Shown here piece after piece: positions 19,548 to 29,370 of a DNA stretch of 30,310 nucleotides. The notes under the pieces were generated by a model. It did no database searches. It saw only the letters and a list, made by a program, of their open reading frames with translations, and had not been told where the DNA came from. The translations under genes and the position numbers were made by a program. Where the stretch lies: the NCBI GenBank assembly GCA_001970955.1, contig MPUH01000896.1, positions 1 through 30,310 of the forward strand, read 5' to 3'. This stretch comes from Stentor coeruleus (taxonomy: Eukaryota > Ciliophora > Heterotrichea > Heterotrichida > Stentoridae). The stretch's first letter is position 1; each line of letters starts with the position of its first letter.

Positions 19548-22328
19548 TTTATTTAGAAGTTTGCGTATATTTCTTAGAAAATATTTTTGGTATTTTAACC
19601 TATATGTTAATATTCATTATAGCTTTAGATTTAAAATAATACTATTTGGAGCTTTTGAAAGACTATAACTTGTAGGGATTTCTTATTGTTTATTAGGGAA
19701 TTAGGTAAATTATTCTTAATATCGATTTATATTTCCCTAAAGAATTGAATTAATATAAGAAATTTATTTAATATGTTAAAAACATTGAATTTCTGTTTCA
19801 TTTTAAAGGATTTAAGTTGATGATTTAGATTCAATAGATAGACTTGAATGAATTTGTAATCTGACTTAAGAATAATATTTTATCAGTAGAAAATTTGAGT
19901 TATTGTATGGGAAATAGATCTTGAATAGAAGAGAGTCTTTGGGAAATTAAGGATATTTAGGGTTGTTGAAGATTTTATGTCAATAATAGTAGGAGAAAAC
20001 ACTTGAAAATTAATTAATACAGAGTTCACGACTGTGAATGATATATTTTCTAACTAACTAACTATGTCAATAATAGAAAAATTATTGTGATAATTTGAAT
20101 TAATAAAATTATAGATGAATTTCGATACTTTTAAAAATTTAGGTTTTGGCTTTTAAAAATTATATTTATTATTTTTATAGCTGATTTTTAGTTATAAAGT
20201 AAATTTTAGTTATAATCGCTTCTGTTAGATTGTTTAATATTATATTATTGACTTCAATAGAATTAATGATTTTTTGCCGGAAAAACATCAAAACAAATTC
20301 AAAGTTGCTTCCTTATTCAAAACTTTAAACTGTAACTATCACAATATAAATTCTGAGTGTTTTAAACATAAATAATAATTGATTATAGTCTAGAGCAGAG
20401 TGTAATACATGATTCTAGTTAAAATGAAGCATTAAATATTTTGCAGTCAAATTATGATTTTTATTTATAATCATAATATACTTTTACTTTAATTTGTCTA
20501 TGCTAGAAAGAGTCATCTATTAATAGTATATCAGATAATCTATTTAGTTTGGCTTCTTTTTAAAATCCTTAGAAAATCTAAAAAACCATGAAAGAATTCA
20601 TAAAAATAAAAGTCTTCAAAACTGTTTCAGTGTGAACTTTTATTCTATAAAATCTAAAATGATATAAAGTATTGTATTAAAAAAACTATTTTGTGGATTG
20701 AGAGAAAAAACCAACTCTGAGAAAAAAATATATCAAGAAACAAATAGTTAATCCTTTAAGGACAAAAGATGCTAATTTGTTATATTGAATGATGACTAAT
20801 AAAAAAAATTATATTAGTATATAAACTGGTATGATTGAAAAGAAATAAAGAAAATATAATTTGGGTATTCCCGTACTTGCATATTCTTTTTGTTTTTATA
20901 AATTTTATAAGATATTAAATGATTTAGATGATTGAAATGAAATTTATTTATAGAAACTTTGAGTTAAAATCAATTTCAATAAGAAAATTATTCGGCTGCT
21001 ATATTTGTAAAGTATCTTATAGTTCACATCAAAACAAATTTCAAAAATTCTTTAACCATCTCGTTTTTGTTTGAATTTATAGCAGCATAAATTTTAAAAC
21101 TATTTCTTTTCTGGTTTAAGTCTATTCTCATTGCCAATTGCCTCTTAATTCATACAACCTATTAAATTTATTAATACAAATTGTAGTTTTTTTATATAAA
21201 TAAATTTTATAATTATCATCTAATAGTCTGACTTAATCTTTATCTTTTAATACTTAATTTATACTTTAAAATATGAATTCTAAATTATATATCCAAAAAC
21301 TCTAACAATCAAAAAACTATGTTAGAAAAACAGATATTTTTAAAACTTTAAAGTATTATGCTTTAGGATATACAATATCTTAAGCTTTTAATTATCAAAT
21401 ATTATTGCTTTAGGATATACAATATCTTAAGCTTTTAATTACCTAATAAAAAATATCAAATATTATTGCTTTCATAATGAGGCCCAGAATATTTACATAG
21501 CTAAATATTCACACAAATTCAATAGTGAAATTACGTAAAGGCCATAATAAAATATACTGTACGTGGCGATTATAAAATATAAATTTGATTAATTTTATGC
21601 AGGCTTTGATTTCAATTATATCTTGCCAAAATGTATTTCATTTTCTAAAAAATGCAACTCTTTATAAAATATTAAATCTGATTTCCTTTGTTTAAAGTAG
21701 TTTTCATAAAACTCCTATATTATTTTTTAAATATAATTGGACTGCAATTAAAAGTTTTATATTAAAATTATCAAACTATATTCTCATCAAATATTTTCAT
21801 TGCAATATTAAGCTAAGATATTTTTATATACATATATGCATTGCTTTTTTATTATTATATAGCTTATAATAAATATATAATCTTTACAAAATATCTGTCT
21901 AAAGTGTGAAAATATTCAAAATGGAATATGTGAAAACCAAATTCAAAAATCTAACTTTTAATCAAGTCCAAATCATAAAAAAACTACACAAAATGCTTTA
22001 GAATATAATATCTGTTAGTATATATTAAGTTCACAGTCAGAAAACATACAGAGCTTTTTATAATTACAATTTTCTTTATAAGATATTAAAATTAAAGATA
22101 GCTTTTATAAAACACAATAATTTATCGATAAATCCAAAAAAGCATACTCTATTCATTAGTAAATTAAAAAAACTACCTTTATATTCCCAATACCATACCT
22201 CTAGAAAAAAATTCCATTTTTTTAGTTTTTACTCAATAGTTTTAAAACCATCATATGAAAATACTAAAAAGCTTTTAAAATCGTTTAATCTGAACAAAAG
22301 GTTTTTTACTATAAATAAAATATTATAA
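19548..22328. other. 2.8-kb AT-rich stretch without a gene
   Basis: This lies upstream of the EF-hand gene and downstream of the ankyrin gene (both minus strand). About 200 bases next to each gene show the flank skew. Elsewhere it is AT-rich with dense stops in every frame. The only structure seen is the 36-bp repeat at 21359-21441. Confidence 0.55.
21359..21441. repeat. 36-bp direct repeat, two copies at 47-bp spacing
   Basis: TGCTTTAGGATATACAATAT and the next 16 bases occur at 21359-21394 and, identically, at 21406-21441. A third fragment of the spacer (ATCAAATATTATTGCTTT) follows at about 21453-21471. Each unit contains a small inverted repeat (GATAT-ACA-ATATC) and two palindromic hexamers (CTTAAG, AAGCTT). 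Nothing indicates a mobile element. Confidence 0.85.
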
Positions 22329-22814
22329 TTAGTATCTAAATTGAAGATTAGAAACTCTTGACTTTCTGTAATTGATATTTTTTAGTAAAATGAGAGACTC
22401 CTTTTTTTTCGCATTACATATAAAATCGTGAAATGATAAATTGTACTTTGTTACAATATTAACATTTGCTCCTGCTTCAATCATAAAATCAACTGCTTTT
22501 AAGTACCCTTTTTTCATAGCCAAAAATATTGGAGGGCAGTTGTAGAAGTCTAATGCATTAATATCTGCACCATTCTCTAAAAGAGTTACCATAATTTTGA
22601 TATTCCCATACTCAGCTGCAACATGCAAGGCTGTTCTTCCCATAAAATTTGGCATTTTATAAGAAACATCAAAGCATTTACTTATGAGTTCGTCCACTTT
22701 ATCGATTTTACTTGACATTATAGCAGCATAGATCTCAAATTGGTGATTTTTACTATTTTTCTTGGACTTGGAGCTTCTTTTTTGGTCGAAATTTTTAGAT
22801 TCAATGCACCCCAT
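22329..22814 (-). CDS. Small ankyrin-repeat protein with MGC N-terminus
   Basis: The 161-residue product starts MGCIESKNFDQKRSSKSKK: Gly2 and Cys3 predict myristoylation and palmitoylation, and the following basic cluster would help hold it on membranes. Ankyrin repeats occupy about residues 25-145. The clearest is GRTALHVAAEYGNIKIMVTL followed by LENGADINALD (59-89); the next, CPPIFLAMKKGYLKAVDFMI with EAGANVNIVT (93-122), is weaker, and a degenerate one follows. The C-terminus NYRKSRVSNLQFRY is basic. Ankyrin repeats bind partner proteins, so an adaptor role at a membrane is likely, but the partner is unknown. The start is fixed by the MGC motif. Stop TAA. Confidence 0.8.
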   Translation of the reverse strand: MGCIESKNFDQKRSSKSKKNSKNHQFEIYAAIMSSKIDKVDELISKCFDVSYKMPNFMGRTALHVAAEYGNIKIMVTLLENGADINALDFYNCPPIFLAMKKGYLKAVDFMIEAGANVNIVTKYNLSFHDFICNAKKKESLILLKNINYRKSRVSNLQFRY

Positions 22815-23004
22815 TTATTTTTATTTGAAAAAATTTAAGATTTTAATCAATAAAGTGAAAAACTCAATTATTGCATAATCGCTTTGCTTGAATTCAAAGC
22901 AAATTACTGTATTTTAGCCTTGGAAATACGCTAAATTTTATAGTTAAAGATTTCCAATAAGAGTTTTATATATTATAATGCCTTTAATATAAGAATTACA
23001 GTAA
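22815..23004. other. 5' flank of the ankyrin gene
   Basis: AT-rich intergenic DNA containing the presumed promoter of the minus-strand ankyrin gene. No distinct motif seen. Confidence 0.4.
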
Positions 23005-23500
23005 AGACTTTATATTTCTAGGATTTACTTTAACTTAGATGTTATATATCAAAGGTGCACATCTCGCAATATTGGAGAACTATCAGGGAAAAAACGCGAT
23101 AAATTGGAAGCAGTCGGCGTAAGGGATGGTTCATCAAAGAAATAGGATTCCAAGGCTGGAAATTTCATTGCCAAACAATCGCCTCTATCACTTCATCAAA
23201 ACTTTAAAAGCCCCAACTACAACAAGAATTAAATGTCCAATATGCTATGAACAATACAAGAACTTCAAAGCATGCTTTAAAAAAACTAGGCTTCACAAGG
23301 AAAAACAAAGTAAATGCAAGACTTGCCTCAGTTATACTCACTGTCAACAAAAAAAATTCTAAAGAATACTTGGGAAAGTCAATAAGCACATTGCTAAAGA
23401 TGAAGAGTGCAATATTCCGAATTACCTGAAAGAAAGAAAGACGTTGCAGAACTCTCAAACTTGGACTGGATAAGGTTGCAACCCCGCCAACCTAATTACT
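23005..23500 (+). pseudogene. GC-richer island with overlapping open frames, including a Cys-rich 78-codon ORF
   Basis: About 450 bases are visibly richer in G+C than the surrounding desert. Three + frames are unusually open. Frame one (23005-23142) reads DVIYQRCTSRNIGELSGKKR and stops at TAG. Frame two (23126-23362) has an ATG and gives 78 residues with a Cys-pair pattern, IKCPICYEQYKNFKACFKK then SKCKTCLSYTHC, suggestive of a zinc-binding module. It stays protein-like upstream of the ATG across one TAA, and downstream past its stop. Frame three (23247-23429) reads MNNTRTSKHALKKLGFTRKN. I cannot choose one frame as a working gene. A decayed gene or mobile-element remnant, or a small intact Cys-rich gene at 23126-23362, are the options. 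No family recognised. Confidence 0.35.
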
Positions 23501-24317
23501 TTTTACTTTAACTTTTATATATCTAATAAAGAAGTTTTTAATATAGTATAATTTTCATAGTGATACATTTTTACTATATTTATGTTAAAGGCTATCATAT
23601 TTAATATTATTTCAGAATGAAAATTCTATAATGATATATAGATTCCTATTGATGCATGCATTAATCAATATTTAAAACAATTACTGTTGATTATGGCATT
23701 ATAAATCCAAAAGAATTTTATATCAATTAAACTATTACTGCATTATAAACTTTACCATTATATACATATAACAATTGAATCTATAGCAAAGTAATCATCG
23801 AAATCTATAATACTATAATCAATCCAATAACATTTTATTTGCAAAAACATTATATCGTATAAGATTTTAATTATGTAAAAACTAAAACAAAATTGAATAC
23901 TAAAGAAACTATTATTATCTATATGCATTTTTTATATAAGATTATAATCTTCCCTTGTAAAGTGCTTAAAAATTGAAGAATTTTGATATCGGCTATAAAA
24001 TATAAATTATAATATAAGTATTTATTCATCAAGTCTGGGTTCTCATACTAGAATATTGTAGTATTATTTCCACTGAATAATCATATACTCTAAAAAATCT
24101 CATTTAAATACTTTCAATATAAATAATTAATATTATCAATAATTCTAGTAAAATAAATTGCATAGATTTATAAGAATAGCTTAAAGGAAAATTTATTAAC
24201 TTGATTTGAAGATTTAGATTTAAATTATTTAGAATCTTTAGCACTCTAATAAACTTTTAGATAGTATTACTAATATTATCTGATGAATAAAAAGAAGTTC
24301 ATTTTTATTAGCAATCA
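23501..24317. other. AT-rich intergenic region upstream of the tandem-kinase gene
   Basis: No gene seen. Composition is extremely AT-rich with dense stops. The presumed promoter of the downstream + gene lies in the last few hundred bases, without a recognisable motif. Confidence 0.5.
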
Positions 24318-24329
24318 ATGTTCCTTATA

Positions 24330-27300
24330 ATGAATAATAAAGCAGAGAGAAGTTGGTTTAAAACAAGATTGAGATCTATAAGGCAAAAATATAACTTAAA
24401 AGGATGCAAAAAACTAAAATCTTTATCACTGGAAGAAATGAATAATATAGTCCCTTTAGAATCTGATGGAAAAAATTCTTACCACTANTAAAACAAGATT
24501 GAGATCTATAAGGCAAAAATATAACTTAAAAGGATGCAAAAAACTAAAATCTCTATCACTGGAAGAAATGAATAATATAGTCCCTTTAGAATCTGATGGA
24601 AAAAATTCTTACCACTGCCTTTCTCTATTGAAAAAATTATATTTTCTAGACTGTAAAAGCCAGTTTATGATCCCTAGCCTTAAATCCATAGGAACTTTTT
24701 TTACAAATCATCCTCAATTTAGTGAAGTTACCGAAGGTTTATGGCAATTTTATGATAAAATTCTTATAAGAGAAATAGGCCATGCTAATGAAGAAGAGCT
24801 TTTTCACTTGACTAAATTTTCATTAGACTACCTAAAATCAGGAAAATGGAACTCATTTGGAATCGGTATCTCAAAAATGAATGCAAATCTAATGGCACGC
24901 TTAAGACTAGTGTTGACAAATCCTACTCATAATGGATATATGAAGCTGCTTCTAAATATAAAAAAAGCTCATAAACTTCATAAAAGTTTTGAATTTTTAG
25001 CTCAATATACCATAGAAAATGCATTAGATTTTATTCAAAATGATAAAATCACTTCAGAATCCCAATCTTCCATAATAAACCTAGCTAAAGATTGGCATAT
25101 TTTGAAAAAAATTGAAGTTTTACCTTATTTAAGCTCGCAATTCCTATACAACTTAAAAGAATTTAAAAAGGAATTTAATCCAATAGCGAAAAAAGAAAAA
25201 TTAAGTTTAGTCGATGTGGATTTCAAAGATGAAGAAAGTATCAAAATCATCATGCCCAAAGCGAGTTTGTTTATAAATTATTCTGACATAAAAACAAAAG
25301 GAAATAGTATAAGTACAAAATTTAGCGAAAAACAAAAAATCATATCAAACGTATACAAAGGAGATTATAACAACAAATCTGTTTGTCTGAAAATTTATAG
25401 AGAACTCAATAAAAACTGTGGGGATTTCAAATCAGTTGAAGAAGAGATAAACATATATGAAAAACTAAGTAAAATTTCAAATGAAAACAACTGTTTTTTA
25501 AAATACTATGGAACAAGTATAATAAGTGAGGATTCATATAGAACTGTATATCTTGTAATGCAAAATATTGAAAATAGTTTATTAGATTATATTGTAAACA
25601 AATCGAATAATATTCAATTTGAAGAGAAGCTTAAAAAAATATTTACAAACTTGCTTAGTTCGTTTATTGAATTGCATAATATGAAAATATATCATCTTGA
25701 TATTAAACCTACTAATATTTTAATTGAAGAAGATAAACCTTATATAATAGATTTCGATGTTTCAATAACTAAAAATGATAATCAAACTTATTCTTTTCAA
25801 GTAGAAAACAAAATCTTTGTTGGAACGAAAGGATATGCCGCACCTGAAATACAAGAAGCTGTAAATAAGGGTATTATAAAAAGTTATAAACTTCATTTAG
25901 CTGATGCTTTTTCTTTAGGAATGACTTTTTTTCACATGATAGTAGGGAATGATTTCCAGGACAATTTAAATACAAGAGAAATGGAACAATATCTTATAGA
26001 CCGGATTAAAAATATTAAATATGAATGGGCTAAACCTTTATTGTTTGGATTACTAGATTTTGATTGTGATAGAAGATTAGATCTTGTACAAGCTCAGAAT
26101 TTAGTGAAAAATAATAATCAGACGGTGAAATATGAGATTGAAGATGAAAATAGTAATATAATATTACAAAAAAATAAGAAAGCTCCTGAAATACCTAAAG
26201 AAAGAAAAAAAAAACTTATTTTTATTGAAGATGGTGAAGAAAATGAAGAAGATAAAGAAATAAATGACTCTAGCAAAAGTGTGCAGTTGATAGATGTTAG
26301 AATTCGAGTTCTTAATGCTGGATTCGATAGAATACAGTTGTGTCTTAAGAAGACATTTAAAAAATATAGAGAAATCTTATATGATTATAGAAAAAGATGT
26401 GAATTATCTCTACCAATGAATACTAAAAGATCTCAAGTTTTAGAAACGACATATCACAATTATTTAAGAAGATTATTTGAAGATATTATATTCTATTCAA
26501 AATTTAAAATCTATAATGACTTTAAACAAAATACTAACTTGCCTATTTATTCTGTTGAAGACTTTGAAAATATAGGACTAAGTTTAAAAAGTAGAAAAAT
26601 CAATAATATCATAACTAATACCTGTGTAGGTAAAATAAAAGATAAAAAAGTATATTTAAAAATATTCCAAGTGACAACTAATGATAATGAGTTTATTTTT
26701 GTTTTAAATGAAGTTATAAAACAAGAAAATATTATAAAAATAAGTAAACTTGTTTACTTACAAGAATTAGTTGGTATTGTGGAATCATTTGAATCAGATA
26801 TGAAGTCTATAATGCTTATAACTCCATTTATTGAACATAATTTAAAAGATGTTATAAAAATATGCAAGATTTGGCCTAAAAATAAAAAAGAACATTTTAC
26901 AGGAAGTATTTTTAGAATATTGTTAGAAAGTTTTAAAAATTTGCATTCTTTTGGAATATTTCATTTAGATATTAGCCCTGAGAATGTTTTAATGGAAAAA
27001 ATCAAAACAAAAAGTAAAGGTGAAGAGAAATGGAAGCCTTATATAACAGAATTTGATTTGAATGTATATGAAAAAGTGTCTGAAAATAAAAATAGTAGAT
27101 TTGACTATAAAAATTATGTGAAAAATTATGGATTTATTGATCCTGCNATATAACAGAATTTGATTTGAATGTATATGAAAAAGTGTCTGAAAATAAAAAT
27201 AGTAGATTTGATTATAAAAATTATGTGAAAAATTATGGATTTATTGATCCTGTTATTTTGAATATACAAAATATTAATGATTCTGGAAGGGTGGATAAAG

Positions 27301-27536
27301 GTAAGGCTGATGTATTTTCATTAGGGATGACATTTTTAAATGTTATTATTGGGGATAAGTTTACTAAAGGTTTTAATGTTGAAGAAGGTCTTTTATTAAA
27401 AGAAATAAAAAAAATAAAGTATATAGGGATAAGGAAACTTATAGCAGGGATGGTTAAATTTAATGTTGAAGAAAGATTTACAATGAATGAAGCGTTTGAA
27501 GTATTTTGTAATTCGAATATGTTTGAGAAGGTATAG
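24330..27536 (+). CDS. Tandem protein kinase, second domain degenerate; interrupted by two assembly gaps
   Basis: Two N-containing joins (24488, 27147) each duplicate sequence. Ignoring one 130-base and one 107-base segment leaves one frame of 990 codons from ATG 24330 to TAG 27534-27536. An in-frame ATG at 24318 would add four residues. Residues 1-280 are mostly helical and unrecognised. Kinase domain 1 (about 285-550) has the VAIK-type Lys311, HLDIKPTN (412-419) in place of HRDLKPxN, IDFD (430-433) in place of DFG, an intact APE (461-463) and DAFSLGMTF. A charged linker (about 570-605) and a helical segment follow. Kinase domain 2 (about 712-985) has VYLKIF (Lys734) and HLDISPEN (835-842), but EFD (864-866) replaces DFG and IDP replaces APE, so it is probably inactive. 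The order active-like then degenerate is the reverse of JAK kinases. Substrates and family are unknown. Confidence 0.8.
24359..24616. repeat. 128-bp direct duplication flanking a single N (assembly join)
   Basis: Positions 24359-24486 recur at 24489-24616 (offset 130). There is one mismatch (T at 24423, C at 24553) and an N at 24488. This is a contig overlap left unmerged. It breaks the tandem-kinase frame near its start and creates a false start at 24466. Confidence 0.93.
27041..27252. repeat. 105-bp direct duplication flanking a single N (assembly join)
   Basis: Positions 27041-27145 recur at 27148-27252 (offset 107). There is one mismatch (C at 27105, T at 27212) and an N at 27147. It is the same kind of unmerged overlap, breaking the second kinase domain right after its activation-loop region. 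Confidence 0.93.
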
Positions 27537-27973
27537 GAAATATTTAGGGTTTTTTTAATAGAATAGTTATTAAGAAAAGTATATAAGATATTGTATTTTA
27601 ATATTCTTTCAAGTGCAAACCTTTGATGTAAAGTTAGAAAGAGATTACTTAGTTTATTATTTAGATTAAATATGATGGGCTGCATATATTCAGTTAATAT
27701 AATTTTTCCTTCTTGGCCAGTCTTTAAGTTTAACCTATTTAAGGTATAAGATAGAATCGACAATAGAGTTAAATCTTAGTCTCGCTTATTTAGTAAATGT
27801 ACTACTTTTTTATATCCTGCATACAGCATCGATAAATTCTTGTATCAGTAATTTTGCATAGAAGTCCATATCGCATTCTGGTATAAGGTAAATTGTCCTG
27901 GACTAAAGTGAGAAAGATACCTCCCACTTTTAGGTCTTAATTGGCCGCTAATGCTACTATGAAAACTTATAGG
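27537..27973 (-). pseudogene. Broken coding-like sequence convergent with the tandem-kinase gene
   Basis: On the minus strand one frame runs about 145 codons with just two stops, TGA at 27845-27847 and TAA at 27776-27778. That is far fewer than expected in such AT-rich DNA. The product reads as normal protein, for example LRPKSGRYLSHFSPGQFTLY, LSMLYAGYKKVVHLLNKRD and LSYTLNRLNLKTGQEGKIIL. The frame stays open into the kinase gene (to 27233), but that part is an antisense shadow. No ATG-led intact ORF covers it and no 15-16-nt GT...AG segment removes the stops. Likely a decayed gene facing the kinase gene; family not recognised. Confidence 0.4.
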
Positions 27974-28257
27974 TTAAGTAGAGCCATCATATTTGTTTCA
28001 GCCAGACTAGACACTAATATAACTAACCTATCAGTTCACATAAAAACATATATTCAAAACTAATTATCAAAGTTAAAACCTGTCTTCATTTTTGTTATAT
28101 TTTAATCAATAAGCCTTTGTTATAGGAATTGAATTACTTAAGCTGATTACTAAAATTTTGTATAATTAACTTATTAAAATATATTCCTATAACTTGGAAA
28201 CCTCTTTAAACAATTTTTAGTTGTCTAAATTAAGCATTTTCTAGATAGTTTTTTTAA

Positions 28258-28479
28258 ATGATGATTTCATTACATATACTATCTAATAGGCTTTGGACTT
28301 CTTATAATAAAATGAATATATTTATGGTAGCATTAAATAATTATTTTATATACTATAAATCACTTAAGAGTTCTGAATATCAAAAATTACCTAATCATAT
28401 TGATTTCATTATTAGAATTGGCTTCCATATAAATATACTCATAATAATAAGGCATTTTTTCCCTAATTTTTATATCTAA
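28258..28479 (+). CDS. Possible small hypothetical ORF
   Basis: A 73-codon ATG-led frame encoding MMISLHILSNRLWTSYNKMN, a tyrosine- and leucine-rich middle and a hydrophobic C-terminal segment (IIRIGFHINILIIIRHFF) that could span a membrane. There is no homology I recognise and no supporting context. It may equally be chance or part of the remnant sequence just downstream. Confidence 0.2.
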   Translation: MMISLHILSNRLWTSYNKMNIFMVALNNYFIYYKSLKSSEYQKLPNHIDFIIRIGFHINILIIIRHFFPNFYI

Positions 28480-29181
28480 ATTATTTACTATACGACTATT
28501 TTTCTCAAATATTCACATATGTTAAAGTTAATACTTTACTATAAACTTAATAAGTTCCTTATAAATAGCATGAAACTATCCGAGCTTGTCGGTTTGATTG
28601 GTTTCTATTAATAACTAATTGGCATTAATTACTTATCAACTTCCTTCGGTCAAATTCGCTGCAATAACTATTTTCTTGATAGAAGCCGGAGATTTTTCTC
28701 AATTCCTTTAGAACTCAGTCGCTGATCCATAAGATTTCACAAAAGCATATTTCTATACTTGGGCAACAAAAAGCTAATATATCTAAATTAAATAATTTTT
28801 GTATAAGGATTTACATGTAATTAGTGCTTGCCCAGCTAATTTTAGATAAAACTGAAATTATGATTAAATAGATGCCTTCAACAATAAGCTTTATCATATA
28901 TAACACAATACTTCATTAGATCTTTTAGTTTAACCTGTAATTTATATTTTATAAATTTTTTACTTTTGACTTTCTAAATTTTCTAAAATTTGATTCTGAT
29001 ATCGTGAATTATGATATAAAAAATCATTTCATATCCTATATGTCTTGAAAATAAATGCATTTATTATATAATTAAAGTAGCTTTGATTAAAGTATATCAA
29101 TGCTATAAAGAGATTTGCCTTGACCTTTCGGTATTCATTTCGGATAAAAATGAACATTAATCACTGAATTTTATAATATAA
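28480..29181. other. Intergenic region with a GC-richer patch
   Basis: The patch at about 28570-28770 is richer in G+C than its surroundings and has short protein-like frames, such as GINYLSTSFGQIRCNNYFLD between 28618 and 28725. All are broken by stops within about 45 codons, so a former gene is possible but not shown. The last 200 bases are the 5' flank of the small MGC gene. Confidence 0.35.
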
Positions 29182-29370
29182 ATGGGGTGCATAAATTCTC
29201 GAATAGTTAAAGAAAACATTCATCAGAAACTGACTGAACAGAGCATCAAAACCAATACAGGAACACTCAAATACATTCGTCGATGGAAAAATAAAAACTA
29301 CCTTTATATATGCCCCTTACCCACAGTATTTGAAGTACCTTCTGAAAATGAGCATTCAATAAGATTGTAA
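29182..29370 (+). CDS. Small MGC-start protein (predicted myristoylated)
   Basis: A 62-residue frame beginning MGCINSRIVKENIHQKLTEQ. Gly2, Cys3 and Ser6 fit the N-myristoylation signal with possible palmitoylation, the same MGC start as the EF-hand and ankyrin proteins in this window. The middle is basic (KYIRRWKNKNYLYICPLPT) and the end SENEHSIRL is polar. No domain is recognised. The motif at the exact N-terminus and the ordinary codon mix make a real small gene reasonable, though a first exon or fragment of a larger gene is possible. Stop TAA. Confidence 0.5.
   Translation: MGCINSRIVKENIHQKLTEQSIKTNTGTLKYIRRWKNKNYLYICPLPTVFEVPSENEHSIRL

Noticed and set aside
27165..27536. A separate 123-residue gene starting MNVYEKVSENK.
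   Set aside because: It is the C-terminal end of the tandem kinase, displaced by the duplicated overlap at the N.
28570..28960. A frame reading QLALITYQL...IEAGDFSQF that superficially resembles an IS110-type transposase C-terminus.
   Set aside because: It needs TAA/TAG read as Gln and TGA as Trp at more than ten places, as many stops as random AT-rich DNA would give. With all stops read as sense every frame is open.
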